Made by a program: the position numbers and the translations under genes
Part shown: piece after piece, positions 48,501 to 61,957 of the stretch
How positions within the stretch are numbered: the first letter of the stretch is position 1
Layout: each line of letters begins with the position of its first letter
Notes under the pieces: generated by a model
What the model was told of the DNA's origin: nothing
The model's input: the letters and a program-made list of their open reading frames with translations, nothing else
Database searches by the model: none
Origin: Silurus meridionalis
Lineage: Eukaryota > Chordata > Actinopteri > Siluriformes > Siluridae
Assembly (NCBI RefSeq): GCF_014805685.1
Contig: NC_060911.1
Span: forward strand, 11,727,212-11,791,211
DNA: 64,000 nucleotides
Direction: 5' to 3'

Positions 48501-51500
48501 GATACACAAGAGCAGTGAAGATTTGGTGCTTTGAGTTTAATTCTCTCATACTGACCACTGGATGTTAAACATGTTACCTCAGGTGAAGAACTCTGGGGAT
48601 TTGTTAATTAGCATTGTTGCTCTCCACAAAGATGCTGAGGTTATAAGAAGATCAGTAACATCTTGGACCTGAGTTAGAGAACAGTGGCTGGGGTCATAGA
48701 GAGCAAGGGTGCATCAGGTGCAGAAGCTGCTTCAAAAAACAGACGCATGAATGCTTCAGCATTGCTTTAGAGGTTGTAGAAGTGGACCATACGCCTCACA
48801 CTGCAACAAGTCGGTTTGCATGACCATCGTCCTAGAAGGAAGCCTCTTCTGAAGCTGCTCACAAGAAAGCCAGCAAAAAAGTTTGCTGAAGACGACCTGT
48901 CCAAGAGCATGAATTACTGCATCCATGTCCTGTTGTCTGATGAGACAAAGATAAACTTGTTTGATTTAGATGGTGTCCAGCATGTGTGGTGATTCCCTGG
49001 TGTGGAGGACCAAGAAAATTGTGCCTTGCCTACAGTGGTGGTAGCATCATGGTCTGGGGCTGCATGAGTGCTGCTGGTACTGGAGAGCTGCGGTTCAATA
49101 AAGGGGAACATGGATTCCAACATGTATTGTGATATTCTAAAGAAGAACATAATGCCCTCACTTTAGAAACGGGGCTAAACAGCAGTTATCTATCATAATA
49201 ACGACCCCAGACACACCGCCAATAACGACAACTGCCTTGCTAAAGGTGATTGAGTGGCAAAGAATGTCTCCATACCTGAACCCTATTGAGCACCTGTGGG
49301 CTCCTCAAGTAGAAGGTGGAGAAGCACCATGTGTCTAACATCCAGCAGCTCTGTGATGTCATTATGGAGGAGTGGAAGAGGATCCCAACAACAACCTGTG
49401 CAGCTTTGGTGAATTCCATACCCAGGAGGATTAAGGCAGTGCTACATAACAATGGTGCTCACACAAAATATTCACACTTTGGACACAGTTTTGACATGTT
49501 CACTTAAGATGTACTCACTTTTGTTGCCAGTTATTTAGACATTAATTATTATATTATTAATATTAATATATAATTATTATTAGTTATTTTTAGAGGACAG
49601 TAAATATGTACTGCTATACAAACTGCACATTGACTACTATAAAAAGTTTAATTTCTATAGTATTGTCCCTTCAGAAGAAATACAAAAATGGTTGCTGAAA
49701 TGTGAGGGGTGTACTTACTTTTGTGAGATACTATAGGTCAAAGTTGCAATAGATCCAGAGGTAAAAGGAACGACATGGGAAAGTAATCTGGATGAACATA
49801 CCATGCTCACAAACTTTGCACACTTATTTACACATAGGGGCAATTTAGGGTAGCCAAAAACCGATGTTGTGTGCAGAAGACAGAAAAATAGACCCCCAGA
49901 AAAGAGGGTAACAGGGTGTTGGGATTACCAACCAAAGAAAGTTTTATATCTTCAAAACTGTTAAGCAAACTTTATCACCTAGCAATATCTTGTACTTATT
50001 TCTATGTACCAATATGTACCTTATATATGAACATATTTAAAAATTATTTTTTAAATGAATAAAAAAAGCAATACTCTATATTTCTATGTACACAGTCCTG
50101 AATTGTCATTGCAACTTTAAGGGAAATCACTTGAAAAAAATATGCTTTTCACACAAACGATTCTGTTACTATCTTCAAACCAAAGAATTAAAGAACAGAC
50201 CTGCAGCTTGTACAAACTGCTCATTCCATTCCCATCTGTATAGGGGACACCCTAGAAATACATTACAATTATTTAACCAAAATTACAAATGTAACTGATG
50301 AACAGACCATCTATGAACTGACAAACACACAAAAAATACAAATAAAACGTTTTATATAATTATATAAAAAAAAAAAAAAAACTTGTTTGAATACATTGTC
50401 ATCTCAATTTTTAGCCACTGGCTTGACCATTAGAAATATAAATTTAACTCTATATCCAGATTTCTGTAAAGCTGTTTTTAATGACAATGAGTCTTTACTC
50501 CTTTGACTCTTAATAAATTTGTGTAAATAACAAATAAATTAAATGCTATTAAATGGCTAATCTCTGTTTTTGCTAAATAATGTTACTCATTTTAAGCATT
50601 TATTTCTTAAATGATATTTTCTAAATATTTCAAAAAATTTCAAAGAAGGAAAAGTATCTTCCAGATAAATAGAAAAACAATAGGCTTTATATATGTTACA
50701 ACGTTTATTGTACTTTTTTAATAAGAAATATGACTCTGTGGGATATTACTACTTAGAAGTTGGTTACTATTGGCAGTATAAAACTGGCAAGGCCAGTTCT
50801 TTGTTTTTGCTTCAGACTTAAGACAATTGGGTATGACATCAAAAAATCTTGTTCGCTACCAAATAGCTGTTTACCAAAATTGCTGAGGTTTAAAGATGCA
50901 AAAATTCCAAAATAATCTGTACCATGTGTGTCCTTCAGGGTACTTTTCAAAGTATATTTATGACACTGGACCAGTTACTACATAACACTCCTTAGCAAAG
51001 TCAATGTTACTATTATTAATGAAATATATTTTATCATTCACTATTATTAATAATTAATAATAATAATAATAATAATGACAATTGTTATTATTCCTTAACT
51101 GAATCCAGGAGCTTCTCAGTCACTCAACTCTTGGTTATTAAACTTACAGGAGGTCCAGGAAGTCCAGGTCTGCCTGGTGGACCCTTGCTGCCCTACAAAA
51201 CACATGCAAATAACAGTCAGCAACAAATATACATATTCAACAATAGTTGATGGAGCAAAATTTAAAAGTAAAATGTATAGAAGACACAGATGGCTAGGGT
51301 TAAACAATAGTTCACTCACTTGCTAATCACACCGCTGCTGCTTTGCAGTTTTTGGACCTCTTTATTTTAGCCAGTGGCATACTGTGGTCCTAGGCTCTGA
51401 TTCACATAGCAGCCCAAGGTCTCATAGCTGTTCCGCCAGTTTAGTGCTGCTTTGTCATTAACTTTGCTTTCCAATGTTCAATCAAAATTTGCAGTAATAA

Positions 51501-53709
51501 ATATGTTCATCAGTGTTGTGATAAACCTTTCCCATTTGGTGTAGACTTCACATAACCTGCATTTTGTTTGTAGACCCAAAGTGCTGCTGCATCCTACTTT
51601 GCTCTCAGGGTCTCAGGGACTCAGGGTCTTGAAACTCAAGTGATTAAACTGGCTCTTGAGTAATAAACTCAGTTTTGAAACCCTGTTGATAAGTGACCAT
51701 GAGCATCTTTTGAGCACCAGGGTTAGGAACTCAAAAGCATAGTCAAACTAAGTACTACTTCCTTGCCAGAAGCAGAGGAGCTGAGAGTCAGCCTGTGTCC
51801 CCTGCAGTGGTCTATCGGAGCCCTTGTGTATAGTCTCAAGATAATATATATTGTAATATGCAATAAATAGTAAAGGCACTAATGGCAGCACACTCAGTTG
51901 GTTGGTGCGCCCATGTGGAAGTAGTCCACTCAAGTGGCCATTCTGGGAGCAATGATATAGGCCACATTAGGGTTGTTGCTCATACCATGCAATAATATAT
52001 TTTATATTTTAATAGATTCTAGACAACATGACCTGCTTACCTGTTCCCCCTTGGGTCCTGCTGGTCCTGAAATTCCAGGTCTGCCAGTGGGTCCCTGAAC
52101 AAACATATTACATTATGAAATATAATTGTTTAAGTAATATCCGATCTTCCAGAAAAAAGACTAATTTTAAAGAAAATGACAGTTAAAAATATCTGTACAA
52201 TATTTATAAGTAGCATTTAAATTAATTAATTAAGACTGACTGATTGTATTCGAATAAAACATGTCCACAAACAGTCCCCTTCACAAGAATTTCCAACAGC
52301 AATGTCAAAATCTGTTGCTCCAGCGACTGGAGTTTCAGATAAAAATTAAATAAATTACAAAATATTACAACATTAATTCTAGCCTTCATTTCCTGACATT
52401 TAAAGTGATACTGTAACACCACTAACAGCTGTTTCTTTTTGTCCAGGTGTCTAAATGTTTTACTCTTAGATTAAACTATGAATTATGCCTGTAAAGACTG
52501 CAAAGCTGTCACTCTCTGGCAAGAAAAGCAAGCCATTCTGAATCTGAGAAAAAAGGCAAAATCAACCAGAGCCATTGCACAAGAATTGATTCAGCGAATT
52601 TAACAGTTTGGAATCTCCTAAAAAAGAAAGAAAGATGCCATTGACATTCTACCAACCAGACTCTAAATATAAGTTGAGAACAGAAACATTGTAAGAGCTG
52701 TTAAGAAGAAAATAATAATAATAAAAAAGAAATAAAAAGAAACAACTGAAGAAGCTATAAGCAGAACACAAGAACACAACAGTTTGGTGATGTCAGAGCA
52801 CTGATAACTTGACTAGTTCTTACAAGGAATATCCAACCAAATGTAATATGTTATTTATTTCCATAAATACATTTATTTTACTGCAGAGCAAGAGCTCAAA
52901 AGTTATGAACATGTCAAAAACTGCAAAAACAAGGAGAGAGACCTGGCAGAAGGCTACTGATTAATTAAACGTGTAAGTGTTCCCCATGTTATCTTTTTTT
53001 TTCTCTCTATAGAATTCTTTATTACATATTACATTCTTAATGTCAGGGCCACCAAAAGACCCATTAGAACTTGGAAGCAATATTTATATTCAGTATAACT
53101 TTTCCTGTATTCAACAAGTCAAACTTTTACTATTAACAAATTATTAAGGTAAATGAATAATTCGTGAAAAAATCTATCTTTTTGTATTAAAGGATGCTGT
53201 CTATCCCACATTACACAATGAATATCAGGAAAGCTCTCTGCAGCTTCCGCAACAGGTTACAAGAGTATTAAAAAAAAATTTAAAGACAGTTTTCTGTGAT
53301 AATCAGTCAGAAGTGAACAAATATATTGAAACATCTTTGATAAAAAGATACTCATGCAGATACTTACAGGATTTCCAGTTCGACCTGTTGCACCTGGGAG
53401 TCCTGGCACACCAGAAGGACCCTGGGTATAGTCATAACATTAGGTTAAACTTAACTCACTATTTTAATCACAATAATATTCTCCAAGTCTATTTAGTCAC
53501 TATTATCCTTTAAACTCACCTCATCACCTTTTTCCCCGACTGGGCCAGGAAACCCTCTCTCTCCCTTCACACCCTGCAAGGTGTCCAAACTAATCATTAG
53601 CATCGGTCATAGTGTTTGAGAGTTTATACTCCAACCCCGTCCATAGTACCATGTCCTCCAACCCTAACACTACTAGGTGCTAATAATCCCTCTAGTTCCA
53701 CTATTTGTA

Positions 53710-53784
<75 letters not shown>

Positions 53785-56681
53785 TTGTACATTGACACTG
53801 AAGACATTTAAGCTATAAAAGATCATGTATGGAATAGTTCTTTTTTAATTCTTCAGAGAAACCACTTTTTGTTTTGATGACATCTTTGCACACTCTTGCC
53901 ATTCTCTCAGTCAGCTTCATGAGATAGTCACCTGGAATAGTTTTCTAACAATCTTCAGGAGTTCCCAGAGCTGCTGAGTGCTTGTTGGCTTCTTTTCCTT
54001 CACTCTGTCCCCAACTCATCCCAAACCATCTCAACTTGATATAAATTGGGTGATTGTGAAGGCAAGGTCATCTGATGCAGTACCTATCACACTGTTCTTG
54101 AAAAGAAAAGCTCATACATAACCTAGAGGTGTGTTTGGGGTCATTGTCTTGTTGAAAAACAAATTATCTTCCCACTAAGTGCAAAACAGGTGGGATGGCA
54201 TGGTGCTGCAAAATTGTATTGTAGCCATGCTGGTTAAGTGCTGCCTTAATTTTAACTAGATCACCAAATGTGTCAAAAGCAAAGCACCTCCACACCATCA
54301 CACCTTCTCCAAGCTTCACTCTGGGAACTACACATTCAGGAACCTTATTGTCATTCTCTGTACGTCTATCAATGACACAGCAGTTAGAACCAAAAATCTC
54401 AAATCTGAACTAATCAGACGAAAGGACAGTTTTCCACTGATCTAATGTCTATTCCTTGCATTTCTTGGCTCAACCAAGTCTCTTCTGCTTGTTGTTCTAC
54501 CAAAGTAATGGTTTCTTTGCCACAATTCCACCATAACGACATGACTCTTGCAGTTTCTCTGAACAGTAGATGCTAAAATATTTCTGCCAGTTGAACTTTG
54601 CAAAGCATTTATGCAAATATGCATCTTCAGAGAGTTCAAACCTATCCTTCATAGCAGAGGAAGCGCTTGCTTTCTTTGCATGGTCCTCATGAGAGCCTGT
54701 TTCATTATAGCATATTTAAGAGACTGCACTTCCGGATACATTTAAAGATTTTTAGGATTGACTAACCTCATTTCTTAAAGTAATGAGGAATTGTCTTTTC
54801 TCTATACTTAGTGTTTCTTGCCATAATGTGGATTTGTACAGTAGTTGTAATAGCATTAATAGCGCTACTTACTCTGTACTTACAATTTCCTCTGCACAAG
54901 ATAACTGACGATCTAAACCACATTACAGTTTTTATCAATTGCTTACACACGTTTTCAAAACCAAGTCTCCTTTTTTTAAAACTCTACATACAATTCTCAA
55001 AACTGCACACACAAAATGCAAAATAGCTCACATCTCCTTCAAAATGCAACACTGCATTCAAAATGCCATAAACACGTGTCAGAATGAAGCTTTTGCATCA
55101 AATGGCAAACACCTCTTTCATAATAATACATTTCTGGACATACCGTGTAAACACTGCTGTTCTAAATCTAAAGCTCTTTGGTTTTTTATAGGCTTATATC
55201 TACATTTCAATATGTTCTACAGTGAAAGGAACCTGCTGAGAGGTAACAAGTACACCAGAAACGCCAATGCAATGTAGAAACAGAAAATATCTATTAGGCA
55301 AAAAATTACTGTTGTATACATAAGCATACAACAAAACAATAAACACATAAACCAAAAGTATATTCTTTACAGTAGAATACAGTAAATTGTGTGTGGGGTC
55401 CCGGTCCAGGAATTGGCAGGGGGGAGGGGGGTGCAGTCCCCAGTGCTAAGCTTCATCTCTTCTCCGAGCTGGGTCTGGCCACAATACTTCGTCCACATCA
55501 CAAGCTACGTTTTCTCTAGCCAAACATCGAGGGAAGTATCTCCTAGCATGGCGTATCCAACCTTGAACAGAGGCAACCTCTATGTCCCCACATGCGTCCT
55601 CCATTGCCTGGAGAAGTGGCATGCGGGCCAAGGGTTGGCGATCATACACTTTCCAGTGCCAGGCTGAGAAGAATTCCTCTATGGGATTTAGAAAAGGTGA
55701 ATATGGGGGTAGGCACAAAACTACAAATTGTGGATGGGTGGTAAATTGTGGATGGGTTCTCATTTCTGAAGGTTCGAATTATGGACGCCACTGTAAATCG
55801 ACTCAAGTTGGGCTGCACTCTCAGTCTCACTCTCACGGTCAAACCATGGTTGATTACATGATCAAAAAGTGTTGCTCTAATCTCATCAGAGACGGCTCTC
55901 TATCCTTCTCTTATTTGCCCTCGTCCTCTTCTTTCTCTTCCCCTTCCCCTTCCCCCTCCTCCTCCTCTTGCTCTCTGTTCATTGTTAGCATCCATTGTTC
56001 AAAACAGGTAATCTGATCTTTGACCTATTTATAGGCCTATCTACACTACTGTAAAGTAAAGCAGTGATTGATTAGTGATAAATTAAGCAATTAGTGTTTG
56101 GAGATGTGTCTGTGTGACCTGGTGACTAAGTGTAGCATTTTGATTGGTTGTGTTTGGAAAAGGAAAGCAAGTCACTTCCTGATCGATCTTTGTGTTTTAG
56201 GTAGAGAATTGTGTGTAGTGTTTTGAAAAAAGTGTTTTATGCAATTGGAGACTGAGTCTAAGGCTGAAAAATAGCTTATGGTTTTGAAGATTTAGCATGT
56301 AGTTTTGCACTTTGAGTGAAAGGTTTCAAAAATTGTGTGACATGAAAAGATTTCGTGTGTAAGCAATTGGTAAAAACTGTAAGAAGAGAAGAAATGGCAC
56401 AAATGAACTCTTGACAAGGCACACCTGTAAATTAAAAACCATTCCAGGTGACCACCTCAGGAATCTGATGAGAGAATGCCATGAGTTGGCCAAGCTGTCA
56501 TCAAGGCTACTGCAGCTACTTTGAACAATCTAAAATAAATAAAGCATATTCTGGGTTGTTTAACACTTTTTGTTTGCTGCACAATTCCATATGTGTTCTT
56601 TCATAGTTTGAATGTCTTCATTATTAATGTACATGTAAATGGAATGTAATTTAAATGTTTAACTGCATAATAAAAATAAAG

Positions 56682-56737
<56 letters not shown>

Positions 56738-58926
56738 GTACTGTGCAAATTCTTTTAGGCAAGTGTGAAAAAATGCTGTAAAGTAAAAATGCTTACAAAA
56801 ATATATATTTTACTTGTTTATTTTTTATCAATGTATTTTTTTATCAACTGCAAAGTGAGCCAATGGAATAAAAAGCCACACTTTTGCTTTTAACTCTTAC
56901 ACTTGCACACTTTGTTCACACGCTTAGGGATTTTGTAGAAACGGAGTAAGGTGCATGATAAGCTAATTGTAACAAGCAGGAGCTAATAATCATCAATTTC
57001 AGAAGCAGGTTGAAATACAAGGCAGTAACAAAAAGAAACAGCTGTGTAGGAGCTTTAAACTGGGTGACGCTAAATTGCTTTACTAAGGTAAGGTTGGAAA
57101 ACATGTCCATGTCACAGCCCATACACCACACACCAAGACTGAACCAGGCAAAGATTCCAAAACCTACTGGTTTCAAGGTGTGGTATTGAAGCTATTTTGA
57201 AGACGCACAAACAAATTGATGATGTTAAGGACTGTAGACACAGTGATCCGCCAGGGAAACTTAATGCAGCAGTTGAAAGTCATCATGCTTACTTCCTTTT
57301 GACATCAGAAGATGCCGAGCTCTGCCATCAGCAAGAACTGGCAGAAACCAGTGGAACCAAGTTACACCCATCTACTGTCAGGAGAAGTCTGGCCAAAAGT
57401 AGTCTTCATGGAAAAATTGCAGCCAAAGCCATACCTCCGACATGAAAACATGGGAACTGGGATGAAGAAAAAAGGCAGCAGGTGCTCTGTACTGATCAGT
57501 CAAAATTCTAAATATAGATGTTTAACAAAAAAAAACTTTGCTAGAGAGTGAAGCATGGTGGAGCCTCTTTGTAAGTTTAGGGCTGCAATTGAGTTGGAGA
57601 TTTGGTCAGGATTAATGTGTCCTAAATAGAGCTTGACCGATTAGTTGATTGCAGGAACAATTAGCTATCAGCAAAAATCCATAGAGGTAGTTTTTCCGGT
57701 TTAAGTTATACAGTAAGAGAGCAGCCTCTAGAGTTGAATCATTAATGCCACAAGCTGCTAGTGTCTTTTCTGTTTTGCATGTAACTGTTTGAATGCATGC
57801 CTTTAATTTTAATGAATATTTATTCATATAAATAATATATTCATATCTATTTAATTTAGCACATTTTCATGATTCAGTACTGTTTTTTCATTGCATTTAT
57901 TTTTTGCTTTTGTAATTTAGTGTTTGCTTGTTATTTAATCCAGGATCCATTTTAAAACCCATTGGTTTAGTAATCGGTTATCTGCAAGTACTATCCAACC
58001 CAGCTATCGGTAAAATCCACTATCGGTCGACCTCTAGTCCTTAATGCTAGGAAACACAGGCAGACACTTATCCATCATGCAATACCACAAGAGAGGCATC
58101 TGATTTGCTCCCAAAATGTATTCTGCAAGAGGACAACAATCCCAAACATTTAGTTAATGTCATTAAGACTTGTCATTGTCTTCAGGGTAAAGAATAACAA
58201 GGAGTCCTGATCTCAACATCAGTCTGTCTGCGGTTACAAGAAGAGACAGAAGGATGTGAGGCAGACTACGTCCACAGAAGATCTGCGTTTAGTTCTACAA
58301 GATGTGTGGAACAACCTACCTGCTGAGTTCCTTCAAAAACTGTAAAATTATACCTAGAAGAACTGATGCTGTTTTGCAGGCAAAGGGTGGTCACACCTAA
58401 TATTTTATTCCATTTTGCTATTTGATTAAAATAAACTTACACTTTTATTTCTGAAAGCATACTTACTTTACAGTATTTTTTAATACCTGCCTACACACAG
58501 TACTGTGAAATATCATCCACCCTCAATAATCAATCGATCAGTAAGGTAATATAAATATACAATAATCTAGTACAAAAAATATACAATGATCTAGTAACAT
58601 GCATGTGCACATCTCACCCAATATTTGTTAAAGCACCTATTGATTTTATGTAATCACTCTGGGTTTTGCATAAGAGCCTACACTGGCCTATTGTAAAGGG
58701 TTTAAAGTTCAGGATAACAGACAGCAATTTGTCATGATTTACCTTAGGCCCCTCTTTTCCTGGGTTACCAACTGGACCTCTCAGTCCCTGATCACCCTAT
58801 GAAACACAGAACATGTCGACTCAAATAAACTTCATATTCTCTTAAACAAAACAAAGTCTACTTAAAATTTTGTTTTACTGTTAGCGTAACTATACATTTC
58901 AGTGACTATAGATTAATAGCAATTTA

Positions 58927-58974
<48 letters not shown>

Positions 58975-61901
58975 CTGTTTGGTCCTTATTGCTCACTTTG
59001 TCCCCCTGAATGCCCTCTACACCAGAAGCTCCAGGTGCTCCTTTTTCCCCTTTTTGTCCTGGTAATCCTGGTATTCTGGTCTGGCACACACTGCAGGCAT
59101 TCTACACAATAAACAATAACACACAGACACACACACAAAGTAAGTGTAATCTAACAATCTGTAATTTCATAAATTGAATGCTGTGTTCTGTCTGATACTC
59201 TGCAAAATGTTTCTCAATATAATCCTTCATTCATAATTTTTAATCGTTAATTACTGCCTGTGCCTGAAAACAAACACATTACAAATAAAGCAATCTTAAT
59301 GTGAGCAGTGTCAGACATATTTTTGGCATTGTGGCCAAAAATTTCAGTTTTTTATTCATAGTTGCCTGTCAGACAAATATGTTCAACAGTATGTACAGTA
59401 TGTATTATTAACGATGTATCATTTGCGAATCTTTGAGCTGTTTTAAACTCTGTATTTATGATTCTTTGATAAATGTGCATTATAAGAAGCCTCCAAATCT
59501 AATCATATGTCATGCCATACAAGATGATTCACAAAATAGCCTATGTTCAGTTCAATAAATGTAAAAGATTATGTATTACATCTTAAACATTACATTTTGA
59601 ATCATATTCAAATAGGATAGTGAAAATGTAGGTTGGTTATGTACGAATGTACGACAGTTCTTCTTATTAGCCATAGTTAAAAACAAACAGGCTCATGTTA
59701 ATATAGTGTCAATACACAGTATAGTATAGTAGCAGTATAGTGTCAATTCAATATAATTCTATATGTATAGTGCTTTTTACAATGGACATTGTCTCAGAGC
59801 AGCTTTACACAGATAAGGTATATAAAAGAATGTACGTTTATTGACTATAAATTAGTTCCTTATAATTGTTTATCTCGGATGAGCGAGCCAGTGGTGACTG
59901 TGGCAAGAAAAAAACTCCCTGAGATGGTATGAGGAAGAAATCTTTAAAGGACCCCGACTCAAAAGAGAACCCATTCTCATCTGGGTGGTCAGTACATTTT
60001 TGCCATCAAAATATTATATCATAAAAATTATGATATCATAAATTGGAGTGAGCAGTGCTAAATAGTTGGTCTGGGACTATATGTACTGTAGCATAAAAGC
60101 CTGGCTTTGATCTTCAATTCTCTTTCTTGCATCTTAGAGAGTTATTTATATTTATATCTTTACTAACACTCATTTCTTACCTCCAAAATAGATACCATTT
60201 GTCCATCAACAGTGCAACTGCAATTCTGAAGTTAATTGAAAGATTTAAAAAAACATGAAGGGCATCATTCTTCCGAGCTGTTAATTGCACAAATTCAAGT
60301 GTTGTCTTTATGTCTATTACAAAAGTTAATGAAATGTCCATTCCAGGTCCACTACTGGTGCACACACCCCAAAATATCCACTCATTCAAATAATTTACTG
60401 CCATTTTGATAATTTATTGCTACTGTAATTTCCGGACTATAAAGCGCACCCATATATAAGCCGCACCCACTGAATTTGACAAATATTTTATTTATATAAC
60501 ATAAATAAGCCGCACCTGTCTATAAGCCAGGTAACACTAATAAACTTTACACAGGCTTTAATGAAAGACACGTTACACACGGTGTAACGGGTGAAATATG
60601 TTGTGCTTCTATTAGGAGCATAGCGGTATTTTGGGAATAGCATGCACTGCATTCTGAGGTACTAGCGGTCACTCGGCCGATTTGTTACGCGAGCGAAAAA
60701 TTTAGGTACGAGCTCGAGACGCCGCTGCTAGATGGCAAAGCTAAGCCAGAAAGCAAAGACTGTGACGAAAATTAAGATAAGCAAAGAAGAAAAAGTTACA
60801 ATTTTAAGGTTTAGGGATACGTAGTGTACAGGAGTGATAGTAAAAAACGAGTTTTCCCTCCGCCTCTGCTTATCGCCTCTACCCCCCCCTCCACACCCAC
60901 ACCCACACCCACACCCACACACACACACACACCCCACCGGCATTTGCATAAGTCGTCTCATCTCCAAGGAAAATACACTGAATAAAACCTTATTATATCT
61001 TTACATACTGTTATGCGGAAACGGAGGCAGAAGCCGAAGTAGAAGCAAAATTAGAGTTTTATTTAACTCAAAAAGGCAGAGGGAACATGAATACACTCAC
61101 ACCGGAAACGGAGAGTCACAAACAAAGTATATCCGCTCGGGACGAGTAATCCACAGGTGCGCTTGGGAAAGCGCGGCGTTGGGCAGGAACTCAGGTACTT
61201 AATCCACACCGTGATACCAATGCAGCCGTACCGGGAGGATCAGGGTAGTCTGGGGTGCGCTCCAGAAGGGAAAGCGCAGCCGTGGAGAGAGAGAGGAGTC
61301 CAAGAAAGCGAGTTTGTAGCGGGAACACGCATACGCTTCTACACTCGCACAGGAACATGCACGAACATGCAATAACGGACCCTGAGTGTAGGTGAATGTG
61401 GGGTTTATATAGGTGGTGCGATGAGTGCTTGGAACAGGTCTCAGGTGTTCAGAATAAAGCCGGATTGCGATGAGCTCCATGTGCAGCTCAGAACACAGGT
61501 GAAGTGCGTTTTTTTGTTTCCGTTCGGAAATTTCATTGGTCTAATTTTATGGGGTTCAGTTTTTTGGCTTGAAGTTTGTGAAACCGGGAAAAACCCAGGA
61601 AATATCCCAGGGAAAATCCATAAATTAGCCGCTTCGTTGTTTAAGCCGCAGGGTTAAAAAAGTAGCACCTTATAGTCCGAAAAAACGGTACTTATGTGTT
61701 TTTTTTTTTAAAGTTAAATGCTCAAAAACGCATGCTCTTGTGTTTGCTGTCTTAAATTTGCTGTCTGAATTTAAATTATCTAAATGCTATTAATACATTT
61801 TATTAAGTTTTAAGTTTTGACCTGAAAGACATGAAACACAAGTAGCAATGCATTATTAAAATGGCAGGAAATAATTTGAATAAGTGGAAATTTGGGCTTT
61901 T

Positions 61902-61957
<56 letters not shown>

